A stretch of DNA of 5,938 nucleotides, from assembly GCA_003133285.1 (NCBI GenBank), contig PKWR01000024.1:1-5938 (forward strand), read 5' to 3'. The translations under genes and the position numbers were made by a program. Origin of the DNA: Coriobacteriia bacterium. Its GTDB lineage: Bacteria; Actinomycetota; Coriobacteriia; Anaerosomatales; PALSA-660. Shown here in pieces: positions 1 through 5,182 of this stretch. Position 1 is the stretch's first letter. Each line of letters starts with the position of its first letter. The notes below the pieces were generated by a model. That model worked only from the letters and a program-made list of their open reading frames with translations. It was not told where the DNA came from and did not search any database.

Positions 1-1715
1 CGCGCGAACACGTTGATGGTCCCGATGCGGCGCGCGAGCGTGTCGTCGTCGAGGCCATCGAGCTCAGGCCCGGTGAGCACGTGCCCCTCGGCGTCGAGCC
101 CGGCCTCGCGCGAGATCGCCAACGCCGTGCCCGGATAGTCACCGGTGATCATGACGACGCGCATGCCGGCGGAGCGGGCCTGGGCGACGGCTTCGGGAAC
201 GTCCTGCCTGATCGGGTCCTGCAGGCCGACGAGCCCCATGAACTCGAAAACGAAGTCGTGCTGGATCTCGGGAAGGCCCGCGCGCGCATTGAAGGCCGAC
301 CGGGCCACGCCGAGGACCCGCAGACCGTCGTCGGCCATGCGCGAGACCTCGTAGCTTATCGTCCGGATCCGCGGCTCGTCGAAGTGGCACAGGTCTGCGA
401 TGGCCTCCGGAGCGCCCTTGGCCGCGATGACGTAGTCACCGCCGTCCGGCGACCGCCACACATGCGAGAGCGCGAGCAGCCGGTCGGAGAGCGGGTACTC
501 CTTCACGAGCGTCCAGTCGGAGTGCATATGCTCGGTCTCACCCAGGAAGCGCTCACCCAGGGTCTTGAACGCGGTGTCCATCGGGTCGAACGGGTCGACC
601 GGTGAAGCCAGGACAGCGAACTCCACCAGGGGGTGGGCCACCTCGGGAAGCGGATCGCCGTCGACCTCGACCCGCCGCTGGCCGACCTGCAGCGCCCGGA
701 CCGTCATGCGGTTCTGGGTGATCGTGCCCGTCTTGTCGGAGCACAGCACCGTCGCGGAGCCCAGCGTCTCGATCGCGGGCACGCGTCGCGTGAGCACGTT
801 GCTCTTCGAGATGCGCCACGCGCCGATCGCGAGGAAGACCGTCAGCACGACCGGGAACTCCTCCGGAAGCATGGCCATCGCGAAGGTGATGCCCGCGAGG
901 GAGGCCTCGAGCCAGTCGTGGCGCGTGAGCCCGAAGATGACGATGACGACACCGGCGAGGGAGAGCCCGAGCACGGCAAGATTGCGGACAAGGTGGTCGA
1001 CCTCGCCCTGCAGCGGGGTCCGTTCGGTCTCGACCGAGGAGAGTGCGGCGCCGATCTTGCCCAGCTCCGTGCCCGTCGCCGTCGCGAGCACCTCCGCGAT
1101 GCCCTGGCCCTTGACGACCAGCGTCCCCGAGAAGACCCACGGGGTGCCGTCTCCGCCCGGGAGCCCGAGCTCGTGGCGTGCGTCTGCTGCGCACGCCGAC
1201 TTGCGGACGGGCACCGACTCCCCGGTGAGCAGCGACTCGTCGACGCTCAGGTTGGTGCAATCGAGAAGGATCGCATCCGCGGGCACGCGATCGCCCTCCG
1301 CGAGCAGCATGAGGTCACCCATCACGACCTCGCGGCCGGGGATGCGCACCTGCATGCCGTCGCGGAGGACGAGTGCGCGCGGACTGGAGAGGTCACGCAG
1401 CGCGTCGAGCGCGCGCTCGGTCTTCCGCTCCTGGTAGAAGGTGATGCCGATCACCACGACCACGAACATGAACAGCAGCAACGCTTCGCCGACGCGGTTC
1501 TCCTGGGGGCGCATGGCCGAGATGACGAGGTTGAGCGATCCGGCGGCGACGAGCAACAGCAGCATCGGCTCTCTCACGACCGCCCAGGCGATCTGGAAGA
1601 CGCTTCGGGGTTTCTCGGAGGCGATCTCGTTCGGGCCGTCCACCTCGAACCGGCGCGCAGCCTCGGCCGCGGTCAGTCCGGTGAGGGCACGGATATCGAG
1701 GGGCTCGGGTGACAC
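1..1715 (-). CDS. Cation-transporting P-type ATPase (P2-like), partial, C-terminus off the left edge
   Basis: The first 571 codons of a P-type ATPase that pumps a cation across the cytoplasmic membrane using ATP. Visible parts in order: a cation-ATPase N-terminal segment (about residues 8-45), M1 and M2 (about 49-67 and 77-94), the actuator domain with TGES (164-167), M3 (about 243-262), M4 with PEEFP (284-288), the phosphorylation site CSDKTGT with Asp327, the nucleotide domain motif KGAPE (433-437), DPIR (500-503) and MITGD (522-526). The GDGxNDAP hinge and M5-M10 lie outside the window. The overall plan is that of the Ca2+/Mg2+-type P2 ATPases. The usual PEGLP of M4 reads PEEFP, so the substrate cannot be named. 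The nucleotide domain looks compact, with about 105 residues between DKTGT and KGAPE. The chosen start is GTG with GGAGG four bases upstream. An in-frame ATG at 1766 would add 17 residues but has no clear ribosome site. No heavy-metal-binding domain is seen at the N-terminus. Confidence 0.93.
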   Translation of the reverse strand, partial: MSPEPLDIRALTGLTAAEAARRFEVDGPNEIASEKPRSVFQIAWAVVREPMLLLLVAAGSLNLVISAMRPQENRVGEALLLFMFVVVVIGITFYQERKTERALDALRDLSSPRALVLRDGMQVRIPGREVVMGDLMLLAEGDRVPADAILLDCTNLSVDESLLTGESVPVRKSACAADARHELGLPGGDGTPWVFSGTLVVKGQGIAEVLATATGTELGKIGAALSSVETERTPLQGEVDHLVRNLAVLGLSLAGVVIVIFGLTRHDWLEASLAGITFAMAMLPEEFPVVLTVFLAIGAWRISKSNVLTRRVPAIETLGSATVLCSDKTGTITQNRMTVRALQVGQRRVEVDGDPLPEVAHPLVEFAVLASPVDPFDPMDTAFKTLGERFLGETEHMHSDWTLVKEYPLSDRLLALSHVWRSPDGGDYVIAAKGAPEAIADLCHFDEPRIRTISYEVSRMADDGLRVLGVARSAFNARAGLPEIQHDFVFEFMGLVGLQDPIRQDVPEAVAQARSAGMRVVMITGDYPGTALAISREAGLDAEGHVLTGPELDGLDDDTLARRIGTINVFA

Positions 1716-1860
1716 GGGACCTCCGGGTGAGCTGCGATAGGGATGTGCCGACCTGTCGAGCGGCATTCTTGCTATCGTCGGGCTCCTCCCCCGCATTAGT
1801 CCAGAGCACGCCTTCGGCTTAGTCGAGGGTAAGAGCCGCGGGTCCTCCCCCGGGAGCGCG
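1716..1860. other. Intergenic region upstream of the P-type ATPase, with short direct repeats
   Basis: This spacer lies between the rplT terminator and the ATPase start. It should hold the ATPase promoter, but I could not find a convincing -35/-10 pair. It contains two copies of TTAGTC (1796-1801 and 1819-1824, 23 bp apart start to start), each followed by a similar GAG-containing stretch. It also has two CCTCCCCC runs (around 1784 and 1847). The paired TTAGTC boxes are spaced by roughly two helical turns, which would suit an operator, but they are too short to be sure they are not chance. Confidence 0.35.
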
Positions 1861-1894
1861 CAAAGGCCCCGCCGCTGGTGCGACGGGGCCTTTG
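1861..1894 (-). terminator. Intrinsic terminator of the infC-rpmI-rplT operon
   Basis: A hairpin begins about 50 bases after the rplT stop. An 11-bp perfect stem (CAAAGGCCCCG against CGGGGCCTTTG) is followed by one C/A mismatch, two further C-G pairs and a six-base loop. The GC core is flanked by an A-run on one side and a T-run on the other, so it could act on either strand. The T-run after the stem is short (three T within the arm), but the stem is very stable. The only gene ending here is rplT on the minus strand, so the hairpin is assigned to it. Confidence 0.85.
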
Positions 1895-1944
1895 CTGCAG
1901 CTCTTCGCGAGCGTCGCCGGCCTGTCCAGCCGACGGAGGAAGAC

Positions 1945-2304
1945 CTATGCGGCGTGGATCGCCTTGGCGGTCTCGCACAGCTGCGTGAAGCCTGCGGGAT
2001 CGTTGATCGCCATGTCCGAGAGCACCTTGCGGTCGAGCTCGATGCCGGCCTTCTTCATGCCGTTGATGAACAGCGAGTAGGACAGGCCGTTCAGGCGCGC
2101 GCCGGCGTTGATGCGGGTGATCCACAGCTTGCGGATCTCGCGCTTCTTCACGCGGCGGTCGCGGTAGGCGTAGGCCAGCGAGTGCTGGGTCTGCTCCTTC
2201 GCTGCGCGATACGAGCGGGACTTGTTGCCGACGTACCCGGCAGCACGTCCGAGTACGGTGCGACGCTTCTTCTTGGCGGTGACTGAGCGCTTTATGCGGG
2301 GCAT
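1945..2304 (-). CDS. rplT: Large ribosomal subunit protein bL20
   Basis: Ribosomal protein bL20, 119 residues, the normal family length. It binds 23S rRNA early in 50S assembly and in many bacteria also represses its own operon. The N-terminus MPRIKRSVTAKKKRR and the region Y46-R61 form the long basic extension that threads into rRNA. The globular part carries the family signature RKLWITRINAGARLNGLSYS (about residues 58-77), followed by the LDRKVLSDMA segment near the C-terminus. It begins with ATG 44 bp after the rpmI stop and is the last gene of the infC-rpmI-rplT operon. GAGGAG lies 12 bases before the start, slightly further than usual. In Bacillus subtilis and Escherichia coli, bL20 is the regulator that acts on the operon leader or on rpmI translation. 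The structured leader in this window makes the same role likely, but that is inference. Confidence 0.99.
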   Translation of the reverse strand: MPRIKRSVTAKKKRRTVLGRAAGYVGNKSRSYRAAKEQTQHSLAYAYRDRRVKKREIRKLWITRINAGARLNGLSYSLFINGMKKAGIELDRKVLSDMAINDPAGFTQLCETAKAIHAA

Positions 2305-2348
2305 CTCTTAGGTCAACTCCTCGATGAACGGGTGGTCGGCGGCTGCTG

Positions 2349-2543
2349 CTACACGCCGAGGTTCTTGCGGATGACAGCCATGTCGGCCTTGTGCACGAAG
2401 GACGGTTGCGCGAGTCCGCGCTTGGTCTTCGGGCTCTTCTTCTCAAGGATGTGGCTCTTGAACGCGTTGGCGCGCTTGATCTTGCCCGAGCTGGTCAGCT
2501 TGAACCGCTTGGCCGTGCCCTTGTGCGTCTTCATCTTCGGCAT
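2349..2543 (-). CDS. rpmI: Large ribosomal subunit protein bL35
   Basis: Ribosomal protein bL35, 64 residues, full length for the family, a small basic component of the 50S subunit. The start MPKMKTHKGTAKRFK is the family signature. The middle GKIKRANAFKSHILEKKSPKTKR (about residues 20-42) is the usual Lys/Arg-rich core, and the C-terminal helix ADMAVIRKNLGV completes it. It starts with ATG ten bases after AAGGAG, lies 47 bp downstream of infC and 44 bp upstream of rplT, and is clearly co-transcribed with both. Nothing is missing or unusual in the protein. Confidence 0.99.
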   Translation of the reverse strand: MPKMKTHKGTAKRFKLTSSGKIKRANAFKSHILEKKSPKTKRGLAQPSFVHKADMAVIRKNLGV

Positions 2544-2590
2544 TGTCTTCGGACTCCTTGTCGGTACTGGGAACTCCGGTCCTTGGCTGC

Positions 2591-3166
2591 CTACTCGGCG
2601 GCAGGCTCGGTCGCTTCCGTATCCTTCTCGGGCTTGCTCGCCGGCTTCACTTCCTTGCGGGACGGCGAGACGAGCATGAACATGTTGCGGCCCTCGACCT
2701 TGGGCTGGTTCTCGATGTGCGCGATATCGCGGATGTCCTCCGCGAGCCTCTCGAGGATCGCCAGTCCGCGCTCCGCGTGGACCATCTCACGACCGCGGAA
2801 CATGATCGTGACCTTCACCTTCGCACCCGCCTCGATGAAGCGGACGACGTGCTTCTTCTTGGTCTCGTAGTCGGCGATGCCGATCTTCGGCCGGAACTTG
2901 ATCTCCTTGACCTGGACCGTCGTCTGGTTCTTGCGGGCCTTCTTCGCCTTCATGGCTTCTTCGTACTTCCACTTGCTGAAGTCCATGATCCTGCAGACGG
3001 GCGGGTCGGCGTTGGGAGCGACCTCGACGAGGTCGAGCCCCTGGTCGTCGGCGATCTTCTGGGCATCACTCGTGACGAAGATGCCGAGCTGGTCGCCGTC
3101 GGCGCCAACGAGCCGAACGCGCGGTGCGCGGATGCGCTCGTTTACGCGAGTCTCGATAGCAGTTAT
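2591..3166 (-). CDS. infC: Translation initiation factor IF-3, probable AUA start
   Basis: IF3 binds the 30S subunit, prevents premature 50S joining and proofreads the start codon and initiator tRNA. From the ATA codon it is 191 residues. The N-domain (about 5-68) holds ETRVNERIR, LDLVEVAPNADPPVCRIMDF and KWKYE. A Lys-rich linker helix (about 69-83) leads to the C-domain (about 84-168) with KEIKFRPKI, DYETKKKHVVRFIEAG, KVKVTIMFRGRE and NQPKVEGRNMFMLVSP. A charged tail of about 23 residues rich in Lys, Glu, Pro and Ala extends past the usual end. Start choice: upstream of ATA, only a GTG at 3175 lies in frame before a TGA five codons further up, and that GTG is part of the GGAGGTG ribosome site. 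ATA sits eight bases after GGAGG, an ideal distance, and infC is known in other bacteria to use AUU, AUC or AUA starts for IF3 autoregulation. If GTG were used the protein would be 194 residues. It is the first gene of infC-rpmI-rplT. Confidence 0.96.
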   Translation of the reverse strand: MTAIETRVNERIRAPRVRLVGADGDQLGIFVTSDAQKIADDQGLDLVEVAPNADPPVCRIMDFSKWKYEEAMKAKKARKNQTTVQVKEIKFRPKIGIADYETKKKHVVRFIEAGAKVKVTIMFRGREMVHAERGLAILERLAEDIRDIAHIENQPKVEGRNMFMLVSPSRKEVKPASKPEKDTEATEPAAE

Positions 3167-3172
3167 CGCTTT

Positions 3173-3179
3173 CACCTCC
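3173..3179 (-). promoter_or_regulatory. Ribosome binding site of infC (GGAGGTG), decides the start
   Basis: GGAGGTG is a near-perfect anti-Shine-Dalgarno match. Its last three bases are the only conventional start codon in the infC frame, so a ribosome paired here cannot use that GTG. The first in-frame initiator-like codon at a workable distance is ATA (3164-3166), eight bases after GGAGG. ATC (3155-3157) is 17 bases away, which is too far. Confidence 0.8.
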
Positions 3180-3202
3180 GTGCGTGTTCATCAGGCACAT
3201 GC

Positions 3203-3240
3203 AAACAAAAAGCCCGGCGGCTTGAAGGACAGCCTGCCGG
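3203..3240 (-). terminator. Attenuator-type intrinsic terminator in the infC leader
   Basis: Left arm CCGGCAGGCT (3231-3240), eight-base loop (3223-3230), right arm AGCCGCCGG (3214-3222). The nine base pairs carry one bulged A and are followed directly by GCTTTTTGTTTGC. The GC-rich stem plus T-run is textbook for an intrinsic terminator. It lies after the infC promoter and only about 37 bases before the infC start codon, so it would stop transcription of the operon's own mRNA unless disrupted. A second job could be to stop read-through from the kdp genes upstream. Confidence 0.8.
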
Positions 3241-3385
3241 ACGGAGATGACCCACAGAGGACGGCCCGCCTCGCGGGTCGCCGTGCGTGTCGCTTCTCGA
3301 CCTGGCAGCTGCTGCGTTCGCGCCGCGTGGGTGGGGACCTGTCGAAACGGGTCCCGCTTGTGAGCGGTATTCGATTAGCCGTGTG

Positions 3386-3414
3386 AGTATACGGGTCGAC
3401 CGGGTGAGGCGCAA
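3386..3414 (-). promoter_or_regulatory. Sigma-70-type promoter for infC-rpmI-rplT
   Basis: A -35 box TTGCGC (3409-3414) and a -10 box TATACT (3386-3391) are separated by exactly 17 bp. The -10 matches the consensus in five of six positions and the -35 in the first three. Transcription would start near 3379. The promoter is placed just after the kdpD stop, which separates control of the translation operon from the kdp operon. Confidence 0.75.
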
Positions 3415-3430
3415 GGGCGGACGGCCCTTG
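3412..3430. repeat. Perfect inverted repeat between the kdpD stop and the infC -35 box
   Basis: CAAGGGC and GCCCTTG form a perfect 7-bp inverted repeat around a five-base spacer. It begins six bases after the kdpD stop codon and overlaps three bases of the infC -35 box. As RNA it would fold into a short hairpin at the end of the kdp message, but no T-run follows, so at best it is a weak terminator. As DNA it could be a protein-binding site on the infC promoter. Confidence 0.55.
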
Positions 3431-3436
3431 ACTCCC

Positions 3437-4579
3437 CTACCCGACGAAGCCTGAATCGACGCGCTCGGGGTCGGCGACCACGACGATGTCGACGTTGCGC
3501 GTCTCGCGCATGATGCGGTTCACGATCGAGCCTCGCACGACCTCGTCGAACCTGCTGCGCGCCGATTGGCCCATCACCACGTAGGTCACCTGGTTCTTCG
3601 TCGCGAAGTCGATCATCTCCTCCGCGGGATCGCTGCCGACCAGCTCGACGAACTCGCCACCCAGATCCAACGTGAGGAACCGCAGCTCCCCAAGGGTCTG
3701 CTCCTCCTTCGCCGAAAGCGCGACGCCCGGCGGACGCACACACAGCACCCAGAAGCGCCCGTTCATGCGTCGGGCGAGGTGGTAGCCGCGCCGGATGAGC
3801 TTGGCCCCCAGCGGCCTCGGCGTGACCGCGACGAGCACGCGCTCGTTGACGCCCCAGGTCTTGTCGACGTCATGCTCTTGCATGAACCGGGTCAGGTCGT
3901 CGTCGACCTCTTCGGCGGTCCGTCGCAGCGCGAGCTCCCGCAGCGCCACGAGGTTGCCGCGACGGAAGAAGTTGGCGAGCGCCTTCGGGACCTTCTCCGG
4001 TGCGTAGATGACCCCGCGGTTGAGCCGATTGACGAGCGCCTCCGGGGTGATGTCGACCAGCACGACTTCGTCCGCCTCGTCGAGCAGGCGGTCGGGCACG
4101 GTCTCGCGAACGCTCACTCCGGTGATCTGGGCCACCGTGTCGTTCAGCGACTCGAAATGCTGGACGTTGACGGTGGAGATGACGTTGATGCCCGCGGCCA
4201 AGATCTCCTCGACCGACTGCCACCGCTTCTCGTGCGCGGCTCCCGGCGCGTTGGTGTGCGCCAGCTCGTCGACGAGCACCCATTGCGGGTGCCGCGCGAT
4301 GATCGCGGCGGTGTCCATCTCCTCGAGCGTGGTGCCGCGATACTCGAACTTCTTGGTGGGAACGGCCTCGAGGCCCTGCATGAGCGCGATCGTCTCGGGC
4401 CGCCTGTGCGGCTCGACGAAGCCGATGACGATGTCCTCGCCGCGCGCGTGACGGCGCTGCGCCTCGGAAAGCATGGTGTAGGTCTTGCCCACGCCGGGCG
4501 CGTAGCCCAAGAAGATCTTGTGGCGTCCGTGCGTTCGGGCGACGTGCTCCTTGAGACTATCGAGCTCCTCGTCGGTCAC
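3437..4579 (-). CDS. kdpD: Short KdpD: N-terminal KdpD domain plus USP-like domain, no kinase core
   Basis: A 380-residue cytoplasmic protein matching only the N-terminal half of the KdpD potassium/osmotic sensor, which is usually about 900 residues. The KdpD domain (about 18-225) has a Walker A motif GYAPGVGKT (25-33), GFVEPHRRPET (53-63), a Walker B-like LVDELAHTNAPG (102-113), the KRWQSVEEIL segment (118-127) and NVQHFESLND (138-147). The USP-like domain (about 245-370) ends with VVMGQSARSRF and RGSIVNRI, resembling the G-x2-G-x9-G(S/T) nucleotide motif with Ala in place of the second Gly. The four membrane segments, GAF domain, phospho-accepting His and ATPase domain are absent. The stop TAG is followed by the infC promoter rather than kinase remnants, so this is not a recent frameshift. 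Similar stand-alone short KdpDs are known in some cyanobacteria. It starts with GTG after GAGAGGG, 13 bp behind kdpC. It probably senses nucleotide or K+ status and acts through a partner; the partner is not visible here. Confidence 0.93.
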   Translation of the reverse strand: MTDEELDSLKEHVARTHGRHKIFLGYAPGVGKTYTMLSEAQRRHARGEDIVIGFVEPHRRPETIALMQGLEAVPTKKFEYRGTTLEEMDTAAIIARHPQWVLVDELAHTNAPGAAHEKRWQSVEEILAAGINVISTVNVQHFESLNDTVAQITGVSVRETVPDRLLDEADEVVLVDITPEALVNRLNRGVIYAPEKVPKALANFFRRGNLVALRELALRRTAEEVDDDLTRFMQEHDVDKTWGVNERVLVAVTPRPLGAKLIRRGYHLARRMNGRFWVLCVRPPGVALSAKEEQTLGELRFLTLDLGGEFVELVGSDPAEEMIDFATKNQVTYVVMGQSARSRFDEVVRGSIVNRIMRETRNVDIVVVADPERVDSGFVG

Positions 4580-4592
4580 GGGCCCGTCCCTC

Positions 4593-5171
4593 TCACTTGG
4601 CTGCGTCCAGTGCCATGTTGAGCAGCAGGACGTTCACGCGAGGCTCGCCCAGCACGCCGAACTGGCGCCCGATGGCCTGCGTGTCAACGATACCGCGAAC
4701 GGTCGCCTCAGGAAGTGAGCGCGCCCTCGCAACGCGGGCGACCTGCGCGTACGCGTTGGCGAGCGTGATATCCGGATCCAGACCGCTGCCCGACGCGGTC
4801 ACCATGTCGACGGGCACGCTGCCCGCGGACAAGCCGGGATCCTCGCTGACCGCCGCAGCCACGCCGGTGCGCACGCGGTCGACCAGGACCCTGCTCGTCG
4901 GCCCCAGGTTCGACGCGCCGGACGCCGAGGCGTCGTAGCCGTCGGCTCCGGCGGCGGAGGGGCGCCCGTCGAAGTACTTCGCATCGGTGAAGCGCTGACC
5001 GATCAGGGCGGAACCGACCACGGTCCCGCTCGCCGACGTGATCAGGCTGCCGTTCGCCTGTGCCGGGAACGCGACCTGTGCGACCCCCGTGACGATGAGC
5101 GGATAGACGAGGCCCAGGACCACGAGCGTCACCAGGGCCATCCGGATCGAAGTGAACACGTAGCGTCTCAT
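4593..5171 (-). CDS. kdpC: Potassium-transporting ATPase subunit C (KdpC)
   Basis: KdpC, 192 residues, full length. It is the single-span accessory subunit of the KdpFABC high-affinity K+ pump and stabilises the complex and its ATP use. One membrane segment (about 9-31) follows a short basic N-terminus, and the rest faces the cytoplasm. Family motifs in order: TGVAQVAFPAQANGSL (28-43), GSALIGQRF (53-61), YFDGRPSA (66-73), YDASASGASNLGPTS (79-93), VPVDMVTASGSGLDPDI (119-135), and FGVLGEPRVNVLLLNMALD (171-189). The LDPH commonly seen in KdpC is LDPD here. It starts with ATG eight bases after AGGAG, and the kdpB stop codon overlaps that ribosome site, so translation is probably coupled. It lies between kdpB and the short kdpD. 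Confidence 0.99.
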   Translation of the reverse strand: MRRYVFTSIRMALVTLVVLGLVYPLIVTGVAQVAFPAQANGSLITSASGTVVGSALIGQRFTDAKYFDGRPSAAGADGYDASASGASNLGPTSRVLVDRVRTGVAAAVSEDPGLSAGSVPVDMVTASGSGLDPDITLANAYAQVARVARARSLPEATVRGIVDTQAIGRQFGVLGEPRVNVLLLNMALDAAK

Positions 5172-5182
5172 GTCCGCTTCTC

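Larger units (their letters stand above)
3167..3379 (-). promoter_or_regulatory. Structured 5' leader of the infC-rpmI-rplT mRNA
   Basis: The leader is about 210 nt from the predicted transcription start to infC. In RNA order it shows: hairpin A, stem GGGACC/GGTCCC with a ten-base loop (3334-3355). Next is a CAGCTGCC segment (3304-3311). Hairpin B has stem CCCGC/GCGGG with a three-base loop, lengthened by ACGG/CCGT after a three-base bulge (3261-3284). Last is the intrinsic terminator at 3203-3240. CAGCTGCC can pair with GGCAGGCTG in the left arm of that terminator with one bulged G, and two more pairs form after a bulged A. That gives a possible antiterminator. In Bacillus subtilis this operon is controlled by a leader attenuator responding to bL20. 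I could not match this leader to the known L20 leader fold by eye, so the ligand is unknown. Confidence 0.65.

Noticed and set aside
633..1712. Long plus-strand open frame (359 codons) across the ATPase gene
   Set aside because: It is antisense to a P-type ATPase with all its motifs on the minus strand. The translation is His/Arg/Asp-rich with no family signature, as expected from the opposite strand of a high-GC gene.
1716..1766. In-frame ATG at 1764-1766 as an alternative start of the left-hand ATPase
   Set aside because: The added 17 residues are Pro/Arg/Ser-rich and unlike the family. No clear ribosome site precedes this ATG, while the GTG at 1715 has GGAGG just upstream. It is not fully excluded, because the spacing at the GTG is slightly short.
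3167..3175. GTG at 3175 as the infC start
   Set aside because: The GTG is part of the GGAGGTG ribosome binding site and no other Shine-Dalgarno lies above it. The ATA nine bases downstream fits the spacing and the known habit of infC.
3172..3414. Possible leader peptide or small gene in the infC leader (80 codons in the frame ending inside the infC ribosome site)
   Set aside because: It has no ribosome binding site, its first part lies upstream of the predicted transcription start, and it runs through hairpin sequences with no protein-like pattern.
3180..3436. Frameshifted remainder of a full-length kdpD after the stop codon
   Set aside because: Only about 260 bp separate kdpD from infC. 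They hold a promoter, hairpins and a terminator, with no kinase-like translation in any frame. A full KdpD needs about 1500 bp more.
3566..4621. Plus-strand open frame of 351 codons opposite kdpD
   Set aside because: The minus-strand frame carries clear Walker A and B motifs and KdpD family sequence. The plus-strand product is low-complexity and has no plausible ribosome site or domain.
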